From positions 5,739,501-5,803,500 of the forward strand of contig NZ_CP104578.1 of assembly GCF_036826855.1 (NCBI RefSeq): a DNA stretch of 64,000 nt, read 5' to 3'. The position numbers and the translations under genes are program-made. This document shows positions 1 through 8,958 of the stretch, piece after piece; positions within the stretch are counted from its first letter, which is position 1, and every line of letters begins with the position of its first letter. Below the pieces are notes generated by a model that worked only from the letters and a program-made list of their open reading frames with translations, was not told the origin of the DNA and searched no databases. The DNA is from Streptomyces sp. SJL17-4. Its GTDB lineage: Bacteria > Actinomycetota > Actinomycetes > Streptomycetales > Streptomycetaceae.

Positions 1-195
1 CCCTGGGACCACCTGGACTCCGGTCTCGACAAGGACTGGCTCTGGGAGGACTGGCAGGACTCGCTCGACGAGACCGAGGTCGAGGACTGCCGCTGGACCC
101 CGTGCTTCGACTGCGGCGTCTGCCCGCAGATGGACACCCACATCCAGATCGGCCCCACCGGCAAGAAGCTGCTGCCGCTGACGGTCGTGAAGTAG
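1..195 (+). CDS. Radical SAM B12-binding protein (TIGR03960-type), C-terminal fragment
   Basis: The window opens inside this gene; the last 64 codons are visible, ending at TAG 193-195. The tail carries a short cysteine motif, TPCFDCGVC, followed by a conserved IGPTGKKLLPLTVVK end. This is how I recall the C-terminus of the large B12-binding radical SAM proteins that accompany a DUF2344 (TIGR03936) protein in actinobacteria. That partner does occur downstream at 10229, but about 10 kb away instead of adjacent. The substrate of this family is not established. A strong hairpin follows the stop at once. The family call rests only on the tail and on the distant partner, so it is moderately sure. 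Confidence 0.65.
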   Translation, partial: PWDHLDSGLDKDWLWEDWQDSLDETEVEDCRWTPCFDCGVCPQMDTHIQIGPTGKKLLPLTVVK

Positions 196-203
196 TCCGC
201 CGC

Positions 204-253
204 CACACGAAGAGGCGCCCGGAGCGGGTTCGCTCCGGGCGCCTCTTCGTGTG
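204..253. terminator. Strong bidirectional terminator
   Basis: A perfect 23-bp stem (204-226 with 231-253) closes a GGTT loop. It lies between the convergent ends of the radical SAM gene and the minus-strand glycosyltransferase, so it can stop transcription from both sides. There is no clear U-tract, as is common in streptomycetes. Confidence 0.85.
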
Positions 254-266
254 TGGGGCCGCCGGA

Positions 267-2582
267 CTAGTGGTCGGCGTGGGCCCCGGTGAGCTTGTCC
301 TCGTCCGTCCGGCGCGGCGGGACCGATGCGGTGGCCTCGGCCACGCGCGGCGACGGGGCCGGGGTGCGCTCGGACACCGGTACCACGGCCGGCCGCGGGC
401 GCTCCTCGCCGAGGAAGACCCGGCGGACGACCCGCTCGGCGGCGAAGCCGTCGTCCCAGGAGCAGAAGCGCTCCCGGAAGGCCTGCCGCAGGGCGGCGGC
501 CGGCGCGGCGTCCCACGCGCCGCCGCGGAAGGCCTCGATCAGTTCGTCCTCGGTGGTGGTGATCACACCGGGGGTGTCACCGGGCTCGCCGGAGAGCAGG
601 TCGAAGGTCACACCGCGGCAGGTCCGGTACATCTCCCAGTCGTCCGCGTACGTCACGATCGGCCGGTCGAGGTTGGCGTAGTCGAACATGATCGACGAGT
701 AGTCGGTGATCAGGGCGTCCGACGCCAGGCAGAGCTCCTCCACCGACGGATGCCGCGAGACGTCGATCAGCGCGCCCCGCTCGGCGAGCGCGTTCAGCTC
801 CGGGTCGCCGCCGTAGAAGTAGTGGGCACGGACCAGCAGGACGAAGTCCGGGCCGAGTTCGCGGGCGAAGCGGGCGAAGTCGAGGCGCGGGACGAAGGCG
901 TCCTTCTGGTGGTCGCGCACGGTGGGGGCGTACAGGATCGCCTTCTTGCCGTGCCCGATGCCGAGTTCGCCGCGGATCCGGCGGACGTCCGCGGCGGTGG
1001 CGCGGTAGTAGACGTCGTTGCGGGGGTAGCCGGTGTTCAGGGTCTGGAAGGCGGCCGGGTAGACCCGCTCCCAGTGCTCGGTGGAGTGCAGGTTCGACGA
1101 GACGCTCCAGTCCCAGCGGTCCACGCGCTCCAGGAGCTTGTCGAAGTCCATGCTGCGGGCGACGGCCGGGTACTGCTGCTGGTCGAGGCCCATCCGCTTG
1201 AGCGGGGTGCCGTGGTGGGTCTGCAGGTGCACCTGGCCGGGGCGCTTGACCACGGAGTCCGGGAAGTTCACGTTGTTGACCAGGTACTTGGCCCGGGCGA
1301 GCGCCTTCCAGTAGCCGAAGGTCGCCGGGGCGATCCGGGTCAGACCGGCCGGCACGCTGCCCGCGTACGCCTGGTTCACGACCCACACGCCACGCATCCC
1401 GGGCGCGAGCTTCTTGGCGGCCTCGTGCACCGCGAGCGGGTTGCAGCCGGGGGTGCGGCCCCAGTACGCCGAGTAGACGGCGAGGTTCTCGTCGAGGGGG
1501 AGGCGGCGCTGCACGCCGTAGTAGGCGCGCAGGGCCTTGCGGCCGCCCCAGCGCTTGGTCCGGCCGAGGGCGCCGAAGGCCGTCTCGCGGGTGCCGTTGA
1601 CCGTCTTGAGGGCCTCGAAGGCGGCGTACGAGCCGGTCCGCATCACCTTGAACTTCAGGCCGAGCATGCCGGGCGGCGGGGTGAAGCCCGTGGGCTCGTT
1701 CCGGCGGTAGGTCTTGCCGGCCTGCTTCAGATAGGCGCGCCGGTGGCTGCGGGGTATTCGGAAGCCGCGGGCGAAGGTGAAGAGGAAGTGGGCGACCATC
1801 CGCTCGAAGACGAGCCTGCGGTACGCGTCGAGGCCGGGACGGCCTTCGAGGTAGTCGAAGACCCGCTGGTACTGCTCGAAGATCACGAAGTGCTTGCGCG
1901 GGGAGCTGCTGCGCATCGAGCTGCCCTGGCGGCGCTGGCGGTACTCGACGACCACGTACTCCAGGCCCGCGACGCGCTGGGCGGCGGCCATGGTCGTGTA
2001 GACCATGAGCGCGTCCTCGTACAGGCCGTCGGTGAACGTGTAGCCCTCGCCGGTGAAGAAGTCCCGGCGGTAGACGCGGTTCCACACCACGGCGAAGATC
2101 CGCAGCAGTTCGAGCTCGTCGACCGGGCGGACCACCCGGTCGCGGATGGCGGCCAGGTACGGGCCGGTCTTGCTGGCCTCGACGCTGCCGTCCACATGGG
2201 TGCGGACGTGGTCGAACAGCAGGATCTCGGGGTCCTGCGCCGCGTCGAGACGGTCGGCCATGGCCTGCAGGGAGCCGGGGCGGATCGAGTCGTCGCCGTC
2301 GATGAAGAGCAGGTAGTCGCCGCGGGCGTGCTCGACGCCGGTGTTGCGGGCGGCGCCGATGCCGCCGTTCTCCGCGCGGTGGACGGCGCGGACCCGCGGG
2401 TCGCGGGCGGCGAACTCGTCGATGATGGCGCCGCTGCTGTCCAGGGAGCAGTCGTCGACCGCGATGACCTCGAAGTTCTCGTACCCCTGCGACGTCACCG
2501 ACTCGAGGCACTCACGGATGTAGCCCTCGACCCCGTAGACAGGGATGATCACGCTGAATCTGGGGGTAGCTGCAGCCGGCAT
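267..2582 (-). CDS. Bifunctional GT2 / CDP-glycerol glycerophosphotransferase-like protein (771 aa)
   Basis: Two enzymes are fused. Residues about 8-230 form a family 2 glycosyltransferase (SVIIPVYG start, VDDCS nucleotide-binding motif, DGDD metal-binding motif near residue 94). Residues about 385-740 resemble the TagF/TarF glycerophosphotransferase fold, with HHGTPLKRMG near residue 454 and TDYSSIMFDY near residue 627; the HGT histidine and this second motif are typical of the active site in that family. It is probably a membrane-associated cytoplasmic enzyme that adds sugar and polyol-phosphate, or sugar-phosphate, units to a wall glycopolymer. The start is ATG 2580-2582. It is divergent from the gene at 3001. 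Donor and acceptor cannot be read from sequence. Confidence 0.85.
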   Translation of the reverse strand: MPAAATPRFSVIIPVYGVEGYIRECLESVTSQGYENFEVIAVDDCSLDSSGAIIDEFAARDPRVRAVHRAENGGIGAARNTGVEHARGDYLLFIDGDDSIRPGSLQAMADRLDAAQDPEILLFDHVRTHVDGSVEASKTGPYLAAIRDRVVRPVDELELLRIFAVVWNRVYRRDFFTGEGYTFTDGLYEDALMVYTTMAAAQRVAGLEYVVVEYRQRRQGSSMRSSSPRKHFVIFEQYQRVFDYLEGRPGLDAYRRLVFERMVAHFLFTFARGFRIPRSHRRAYLKQAGKTYRRNEPTGFTPPPGMLGLKFKVMRTGSYAAFEALKTVNGTRETAFGALGRTKRWGGRKALRAYYGVQRRLPLDENLAVYSAYWGRTPGCNPLAVHEAAKKLAPGMRGVWVVNQAYAGSVPAGLTRIAPATFGYWKALARAKYLVNNVNFPDSVVKRPGQVHLQTHHGTPLKRMGLDQQQYPAVARSMDFDKLLERVDRWDWSVSSNLHSTEHWERVYPAAFQTLNTGYPRNDVYYRATAADVRRIRGELGIGHGKKAILYAPTVRDHQKDAFVPRLDFARFARELGPDFVLLVRAHYFYGGDPELNALAERGALIDVSRHPSVEELCLASDALITDYSSIMFDYANLDRPIVTYADDWEMYRTCRGVTFDLLSGEPGDTPGVITTTEDELIEAFRGGAWDAAPAAALRQAFRERFCSWDDGFAAERVVRRVFLGEERPRPAVVPVSERTPAPSPRVAEATASVPPRRTDEDKLTGAHADH

Positions 2583-3000
2583 GCCTTGATGTCTCCTCAG
2601 TCGAACCGCTCAGATGAAGTATGACAGGAGCGCTTCCGCGCCCCCGAGGCCGCGGGCGGCCGCCGCGGCGGCGCTCCCGCCCACGTCACCGCCGTTTTCA
2701 CCCCCTGCGGGGCCCTCTGTCCGATCGGTGATATGGCGACCGGAGGGTGATCCCGGACACAACGGCAGGAAAACGCCTGTGGTACGGATCGTCTATTCTG
2801 GAGCGCTGCGGCGGCCGGGGGGTCGCCGCAGAGTCGTATAGGCCGAGCGGAACCAGGTCTTGCCGAGGGCTGGGCGGGTTTTTCCCGGAGGACGGAGACG
2901 TCCTCGTCGGTCCGCAGGAAAACCGAAGAGCACGCCCCGTCACCCCTCAGGCGCTCGAGCTTGTCGAGCGGGTCTGAAACGGAAAGGAACGCAGAACTAC
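2583..3000. other. Divergent intergenic region, 418 nt
   Basis: This region separates two divergent TagF-like genes and must carry promoters for both. I see an 8-bp hairpin at 2806-2831 that would lie in the leader of the plus-strand gene, and a TATTCT element at 2794-2799 that could be a -10, but no convincing -35. A good Shine-Dalgarno (GAAAGGAA, near 2981-2988) precedes ATG 3001. No gene is evident. Confidence 0.5.
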
Positions 3001-6000
3001 ATGGCACCCCGGCTCAGCGTCATCGTCCCGATCTACAACGTGGCGCAGTACCTGCCCGCCTGCCTCAACTCGTTGGCCGTGCAGACCTTCCAGGACCTGG
3101 AAGTGCTCATGATCGACGACGGCTCCACCGACGAGTCCAACGCGATAGCGGCGGAGTTCGCGGCCAAGGACGCCCGTTTCCGGCTGATACGCAAGGAGAA
3201 CGCCGGCCTGGGTGCCGCCCGTAACACGGGTCTCGACAGCCTGGCCCCGGAGAGCGAGTTCCTGGCGTTCGTCGACAGCGACGACATGATCCCGCCGGAC
3301 GCGTACCGGATGATGATCAGCAGCCTGGACGAGACCGGCTCCTCCTTCGCCACGGGCAACGTCGAGCACATCAACTCGACCAAGGTGTGGCAGTCCCCGA
3401 TGCACCGGTTCCTTTCCCGGGGCGCGGTCAAGCGCACGCACGTCAGCAGGAAGCGTCAGCTCCTCACGGACCGGATCGCCTGCAACAAGGTGTTCCGGCG
3501 TGACTTCTGGGAGCAGCACGCGCTGCGCTTCCCCGAGGGTGTGCTGTACGAGGACACCCCGGTCATCGTGCCGGCCCAGTACCTCGCCGAGTCCGTCGAC
3601 ATCATCAGCCAGGCCACGTACTACTGGCGGCTGCGCGAGGGCGAGGCGAGCCCCTCGATCACCCAGCGCCGCAACGAGCCCAAGGCCGCCCGCGACCGGG
3701 CGTCCGCCGTGGAGTCCGTGAGCCGCTTCTTCGCCGCGCAGAAGGACCCCGTCGCCGACTCGCTGAAGCGTGAGTACGACCACACCGTGCTCACCGGCGA
3801 CCTGCGCATCTTCCTCAACGTGCTGCCCGACGGCGACGAGGAGTACCGCGCGGAGTTCCTGCGCGTGGCCAACAAGTACCTCGACCAGGTCGACATCAAG
3901 GCCCTCGACCGGCTGCCCACCGCGCTGCGCGTCAAGTGGCTGCTCGTCCGCAAGCACGCCATGACCGAGATCCTCGAGTTCATCGAGGCGGAGCGGCTGG
4001 GCGAGCCCGTCGAGCTCGGCGGTGTCATCCGCAAGTACGCCAAGTACCCCTCGCTCGAATCCCACGCGAACCTGCTGCCCAAGAAGTTCCTCCGGGTCGA
4101 CAAGGACCTCCAGCTGCGCTCCCCGCTGAAGGAGCTGTCCTGGGAGAACGGCAAGCTGCGACTGGCCGGTCACGCCTGGATCGACCGCGTCGACCAGACG
4201 GGCAAGCGCAGCGTCGTCAAGCTGCTGCAGCTGAAGAAGGACGGCACCCAGCGCCGCATGCTGCTGCCGCTGGCCAACATCTTCAATCCCGAGGCCACCA
4301 CCGGCTCCGGCCACAAGGGGCGCGGTCACAGCTTCGACTGGGCCGGCTGGGAGACGGTCATCGACCCGGCCCGGTTCCGCAAGGGCGACCAGTGGCAGGA
4401 AGGCCTCTGGCACGTCGGCATGCGCGTGCTGTCCGGCGGTCTCGTGCGCTCCCGCTCCGTGCACTCGTACGGCTCCGACCGCCTGACGTACCCGCCCTAC
4501 CAGTGGCTCGACGACGACTACCGGATGGTCCCGGAGATGCGGCGCGCGGCCCTCAAGCTGCGCATCGAGAAGGTCCCGGTCCTGATCACCGGCTTCGAGC
4601 AGTCCGGCGACGACATCCTCGTCGAGGGCGACCTCCGCGAGGCCGTCGCCCCGGGGACCGAGATATCCCTGCGGGTCGCCAACCAGAACAGCGGTGAGGT
4701 GCTCCTCTACCCGGCGGAGGTCCTCCCGGCCGTCGGCGGCCGTACGCCGCTGCGGGTCCGCGTTCCGCTGCGCGACATCGCCCTGCTGCCGGAGCACCTG
4801 GACACCGCCGCGGCCCGCGCCGCGGGCGGCGCCGACCCGGCGAAGCTGATGCGCCGCAACTGGAGCACGCAGATCCAGATCGAGGAGCCGGAGAAGAACC
4901 CGCGGAAGGTCCGGGTCGTCGTCCGGGACGGTCTCGCCGACCTCCAGATCCGGCTGTCCGAGGCGTTCGGCGAGGAGGCCTCGCTGAACGAGGTGGCCGT
5001 CCTCTCCGGTGCCAACGGCTACCTGAAGTTCTCCGGCCGCCCGCTGCGCGCCACGATCACCGGCATCTCCGAGGCCGACGGCGCGTTCACGATCCGCGGC
5101 ACGGCCCCCGTCGAGCTGTCGGGCCACCACCTGGTCGTCAGCGCCAAGAACCGCTTCGACGAGAAGACGGTTCCGCTGACGGTCCTCCCGGACGGCGGCT
5201 TCGAGGCGACGTTCCGTCCCTCCACGATGTCGGGTGCCGACGGCAGGCTGCCGCTGAAGGCCGGCCGCTGGGTGTTCCGTCTGGACGGTGCGGAGGACGA
5301 GCCGTCGATCCCGCTCGTCGTGGACCGCCTCGCCGCGACCCAGTTCCCGCTGGAGGGCACGCACAACGGCCGCGAGTACCAGCTCGAGGTCCACTGGCAG
5401 GACCACCCGCAGCTCAACTGCATGACCGACCTCACGGCCATGGAGAAGGGCGCGAACCGTCAGTACCAGCTGCGCCAGGAGGTCTACGAGGCCGGTCGTG
5501 AGCTGCCGCTGCGCGACTCGGTGCTGTACATCAGCTACAACGGCAAGCAGTACTCGGACAGCCCGCGCGCCGTCCACGAGGAGCTGCTGCGCCGCGGTGC
5601 GGACGTCGAGCACCTGTGGCTGGTACGGGACGGCCAGGTCGAGCTCCCCGACACGGTCAAGGCCGTCAAGTTCCAGGGCAAGGACTGGTACGAGGCGCTG
5701 GCGCGCTCGCGCTACATCGTCACCAACGCCCACCTGCCGCACTGGATCAAGCGGCGCGAGGGCCAGGTGATCGTGCAGGCCTGGCACGGCACGATGCTGA
5801 AGAAGATCGGCCTGGACATCGACGCTCCGAAGTTCGACCCGAACTACCACGAGCGGCTGGTCCAGGAGGCGGCGAACTGGAACATCCTCGTCTCGTCGAA
5901 CCGTTTCAGCACCCCCATCCTGAAGCGCGCCATGGGTTACAACGGCCTGATCGCCGAGACGGGTTACCCGCGCAACGACTACCTCTACGCCGAGGACCGC

Positions 6001-6609
6001 GACGAGCGGGCCCGTGAGGTGCGGGAGAAGCTGGGGCTGCCCGAGGGCAAGAAGGTCGTGCTGTACGCGCCGACCTGGCGCGACGACCTCTCGCACAGCC
6101 GCGGTCAGTTCAAGTTCGACCTCCGGGTCGACCTGGAGGACGCCCGCCGCCGGCTCGGGGACGACCACGTCTTCCTCATCCGGCGCCACTCCAACATCGT
6201 GGACAGCATCCCCGGTGCCGGGAACGGCTTCGTCTACGACGTCTCCGAGTACCCCGACATCGCGGACCTCTACGTGGCCGCCGACATCATGATCACGGAC
6301 TACTCCTCGGTCATGTTCGACTACGCGCACCTGCGTCGCCCGATGCTGTTCTTCACGTACGACCTGGAGCACTACCGGGACAAGCTGCGCGGGTTCTACT
6401 TCGACTTCGAGAACGACGCCCCGGGTCCGCTGGTCGACAACTCGAACGACCTGCTCCAGGCCATCCGGGAGATCGACGAGGTCGAGGCCGAGTACCGGGA
6501 GAAGTACGACGAGTTCCACCATCAGTTCTGCGACCTGGACGACGGCCACGCGGCCGCCCGTCTCGCCGACCTGATGTTCAAGATCGCCGAGGACGGCGCG
6601 CCGCTGTAG
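3001..6609 (+). CDS. Large GT2 / CDP-glycerol glycerophosphotransferase-like fusion (1202 aa)
   Basis: The start is ATG 3001, preceded by an AAGGA ribosome site; the open frame runs further upstream but encodes no family sequence there. Residues 1-230 are a GT2 domain (LSVIVPIYN, DDGSTDE, DSDD near residue 92). A middle section, about 390-830, looks like beta-sandwich repeats of unknown role. Residues about 835-1190 are TagF-like, with WHGTMLKKIG near 927 and TDYSSVMFDY near 1099. Its likely role is polymerisation of a teichoic-acid-like or sugar-phosphate wall polymer at the inner membrane face. It is the longest of three such fusions in the window; the size of the middle section is what sets it apart. 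A terminator follows directly. Confidence 0.85.
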   Translation: MAPRLSVIVPIYNVAQYLPACLNSLAVQTFQDLEVLMIDDGSTDESNAIAAEFAAKDARFRLIRKENAGLGAARNTGLDSLAPESEFLAFVDSDDMIPPDAYRMMISSLDETGSSFATGNVEHINSTKVWQSPMHRFLSRGAVKRTHVSRKRQLLTDRIACNKVFRRDFWEQHALRFPEGVLYEDTPVIVPAQYLAESVDIISQATYYWRLREGEASPSITQRRNEPKAARDRASAVESVSRFFAAQKDPVADSLKREYDHTVLTGDLRIFLNVLPDGDEEYRAEFLRVANKYLDQVDIKALDRLPTALRVKWLLVRKHAMTEILEFIEAERLGEPVELGGVIRKYAKYPSLESHANLLPKKFLRVDKDLQLRSPLKELSWENGKLRLAGHAWIDRVDQTGKRSVVKLLQLKKDGTQRRMLLPLANIFNPEATTGSGHKGRGHSFDWAGWETVIDPARFRKGDQWQEGLWHVGMRVLSGGLVRSRSVHSYGSDRLTYPPYQWLDDDYRMVPEMRRAALKLRIEKVPVLITGFEQSGDDILVEGDLREAVAPGTEISLRVANQNSGEVLLYPAEVLPAVGGRTPLRVRVPLRDIALLPEHLDTAAARAAGGADPAKLMRRNWSTQIQIEEPEKNPRKVRVVVRDGLADLQIRLSEAFGEEASLNEVAVLSGANGYLKFSGRPLRATITGISEADGAFTIRGTAPVELSGHHLVVSAKNRFDEKTVPLTVLPDGGFEATFRPSTMSGADGRLPLKAGRWVFRLDGAEDEPSIPLVVDRLAATQFPLEGTHNGREYQLEVHWQDHPQLNCMTDLTAMEKGANRQYQLRQEVYEAGRELPLRDSVLYISYNGKQYSDSPRAVHEELLRRGADVEHLWLVRDGQVELPDTVKAVKFQGKDWYEALARSRYIVTNAHLPHWIKRREGQVIVQAWHGTMLKKIGLDIDAPKFDPNYHERLVQEAANWNILVSSNRFSTPILKRAMGYNGLIAETGYPRNDYLYAEDRDERAREVREKLGLPEGKKVVLYAPTWRDDLSHSRGQFKFDLRVDLEDARRRLGDDHVFLIRRHSNIVDSIPGAGNGFVYDVSEYPDIADLYVAADIMITDYSSVMFDYAHLRRPMLFFTYDLEHYRDKLRGFYFDFENDAPGPLVDNSNDLLQAIREIDEVEAEYREKYDEFHHQFCDLDDGHAAARLADLMFKIAEDGAPL

Positions 6610-6630
6610 GCGCCCCCCGGGCGTACGGAA

Positions 6631-6668
6631 GAGCCCCGGTCCGCAGGTCTCCCTGCGGGCCGGGGCTC
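6631..6668. terminator. Terminator between convergent glycosyltransferase genes
   Basis: A 16-bp stem with one G-U pair (6631-6646 with 6653-6668) and a 6-nt loop lies 21 nt after the stop of the 1202-aa gene and beyond the end of the minus-strand GT4 gene, so it probably serves both. Confidence 0.75.
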
Positions 6669-6751
6669 CGTCGTGCGGGCGGCTCCGTCGTGCGGGCCGG
6701 GCTTCCCGCGGGTTTCCCCGCGGGGCCGGGGGTCCGTCTACCGGTCGCCCG

Positions 6752-8779
6752 TCACTTCTTGTCGATGATCTTCAGCGAGAGCTGGCCGTTGCTGGCGAAG
6801 TAGGGGCGCAGCTCGTGCTTGACGCCGCCGGTGACGGCGGCGGGGACGGTCGAGGACAGCCGGTTGCGCCAGCCGCTCTTCGCCTTGGTGTCGGCGACGG
6901 CCGCGACCGGGGCGCCGGAACCGTTCACCACCGGGTACGGGTAGGTGAAGACGCTCATCGGGGTGAGCACGTCGGTGGCCAGCTTGCAGACGCGGATCCG
7001 GGCGGAGTCGCGGTCCGGCAGCAGCCAGAGGTCCCAGATGTCCTCGGTGCCGGGCTGGTGGAGGCGGGCCGCGGCGGCGTTGTCCAGGGAGGCCGTGAAG
7101 CGTCCGTCGGCGCCGGCCTTCACCGGGACGGTGAAGTTCTTGTCGGCCTCCTTGCGGTGGACGGCCTCGATCACGCTGCCCTTGCCGGGCTCGACGCCCC
7201 AGGCCGCGGCGTCGATGACGATCGAGGTGGCGCCGGCGTGCACCGCCGCGACCTCGACGTGCTGGGCGCGCACCCGGCTCTGCACCCGCAGGGTGCCGTC
7301 CGTGTGGTCGTGCGGCAGCAGCAGGGACAGGGCGGGGCCCTCGGCGCGGGGCAGCTTCAGCGACAGGATCTGGAGGGTGTCGCAGCCGGTCGACCGCAGC
7401 GGCATGTCGAAGCCGGCGGCGCGGATCGTCAGCTCCCAGTCGCCCTCGACGAGCGTGCCGAGGGCGGGCACCAGCGCCTCGCCGCCGATGAAGGGGAGGA
7501 CGACCTCGTCGGCCTTCTTGCGGATGTCCTTGCACACCAGCTGGGCGTCGCTGCCGGCGGGCAGCCCCTCGACCTTCACCCGGACGTCGCCCTGCGGGGT
7601 GACCACGGCGGCGGCCGTGCGGGGGATGGCCCGGCGGGCCCGCATGGTCTCCACGAGCTGCTCGAAGCGGGTGACGGTCTCGGCCTCGTGGAAGCGGACC
7701 ACGTTGGCGACGGCGGCGGCCGCCATCTTCCGGCGCAGGTCCTCGTCGGCGATCAGCTTCTCGATGTGCTCGGCGAGCGCCTTCTTGTCGCCGAGCGGCA
7801 CGACGTAGCCGTCCTCGCCCTGCCTGATGATGTTGCGCGGGCCGTGCGGCGCGTCGTACGCGACCACCGGCAGGCCGGCCGCCATCGCCTCGACGGTGAC
7901 GTTGCCGAAGGCCTCCAGGCGGGAGGGGAGGACGAAGACGGACGCCTTGGCGAACTCCGGGGTGACGGGGGTGGCCGGGCCCATCAGGAAGACCTGGTTG
8001 TTGCTGCCCGAATCGTTGATCTTCTTGCGCAGCTTGCCGTGCTCGGGGCCGGAGCCGTAGATCCGCAGGCTCCAGTCCGGGTGACGCGGCGCCACGGAGG
8101 AGAAGGCCTCGATGAGGTCGTCGAAGCCCTTGTGCGGCTTCAGCAGGCCGGCGGTGACGACGATCTTGTTGTCGCCGGTGGACATCTGGCCCTCGTGGGC
8201 CGGGATGCAGTTGGGCATGGGGGAGAGCAGGTGGCTCACGCCGGGGACGACCCCGGCGATGGTCCGGCACTCGTCCGGCGTCGGCGCGGTGATCGCGTCC
8301 ATCTTCGGGTACGCGTCCTTGAAGAGCGCGTCCCGGATGTGCGGGCCGTACTGCGCGGGCCGCGAGTGCTCCATGGCGACCTTGAGGAAGTCGCGGTCCG
8401 CGTAGGCCAGCATGATGGTGATCTTGGGGTTGTTGCTGACCACCACGTCGGCGTCGGTCGTGGCCAGGTACTCCATCAGCCGTCGCTCGGCCAGGCGGCT
8501 GATCCACGGCTTCTTGTCCGTGGGCTCGTTCGGGTAGATGTGCGGGAACGCCTCGATCATCGGGTCGTCGCCGTCGTACGTGTGGGAGTGCTTCCGCATG
8601 TCGCTGAGCGCGAGGGTCTTCACCCGGGGGTCGAGGGGGAAGAACGCCTGGTCGCGGTTGCGGCGGAGGGAGACCAGCTCTACCTCGTGGTGGTCCGCGA
8701 GCGCCTTGGCCAGGTTGTGGATCGCGCTGACCACGCCTCCGATGTGGCAGCGATCGACCAGAAGAAAGGATATTTTCAT
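6752..8779 (-). CDS. GT4-type glycosyltransferase with C-terminal extension (675 aa)
   Basis: The N-terminal 375 residues have the GT-B layout of family 4 glycosyltransferases: MKISFLLVDRCHIGGV at the start, and a FGNVTVEAMAAGLPVVAYD segment near residue 293 that holds the donor-binding glutamate. Residues about 390-675 are an extra, probably beta-rich region not present in ordinary GT4 enzymes. The enzyme would transfer a sugar from a nucleotide donor to a lipid-linked or polymer acceptor. Its place beside two TagF-like fusions argues for wall glycopolymer decoration or backbone synthesis. The start is ATG 8777-8779; the ribosome site is weak (a GAGG about 9 nt upstream on the coding strand). 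Confidence 0.8.
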   Translation of the reverse strand: MKISFLLVDRCHIGGVVSAIHNLAKALADHHEVELVSLRRNRDQAFFPLDPRVKTLALSDMRKHSHTYDGDDPMIEAFPHIYPNEPTDKKPWISRLAERRLMEYLATTDADVVVSNNPKITIMLAYADRDFLKVAMEHSRPAQYGPHIRDALFKDAYPKMDAITAPTPDECRTIAGVVPGVSHLLSPMPNCIPAHEGQMSTGDNKIVVTAGLLKPHKGFDDLIEAFSSVAPRHPDWSLRIYGSGPEHGKLRKKINDSGSNNQVFLMGPATPVTPEFAKASVFVLPSRLEAFGNVTVEAMAAGLPVVAYDAPHGPRNIIRQGEDGYVVPLGDKKALAEHIEKLIADEDLRRKMAAAAVANVVRFHEAETVTRFEQLVETMRARRAIPRTAAAVVTPQGDVRVKVEGLPAGSDAQLVCKDIRKKADEVVLPFIGGEALVPALGTLVEGDWELTIRAAGFDMPLRSTGCDTLQILSLKLPRAEGPALSLLLPHDHTDGTLRVQSRVRAQHVEVAAVHAGATSIVIDAAAWGVEPGKGSVIEAVHRKEADKNFTVPVKAGADGRFTASLDNAAAARLHQPGTEDIWDLWLLPDRDSARIRVCKLATDVLTPMSVFTYPYPVVNGSGAPVAAVADTKAKSGWRNRLSSTVPAAVTGGVKHELRPYFASNGQLSLKIIDKK

Positions 8780-8958
8780 ACCAAGCCTCAGCGTGTCGGG
8801 GGTAGGCGGAACGGACGTACAGACTCAGGCTACGGGGCCACCCCCACAGGCGGTGTCCGTCAGTCCGGTTACAGCGGCGCCCACCGTAACGCCACGACGG
8901 GCCAACCCCGAATGGCCCCGGACGAAACCGCAGGTGGACGTTGCGCGTCTCCAGGCAC

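Noticed and set aside
2860..3000. N-terminal extension of the 1202-aa glycosyltransferase
   Set aside because: The extra 47 codons look like untranslated leader, and ATG 3001 has a good ribosome site and starts the GT2 domain.
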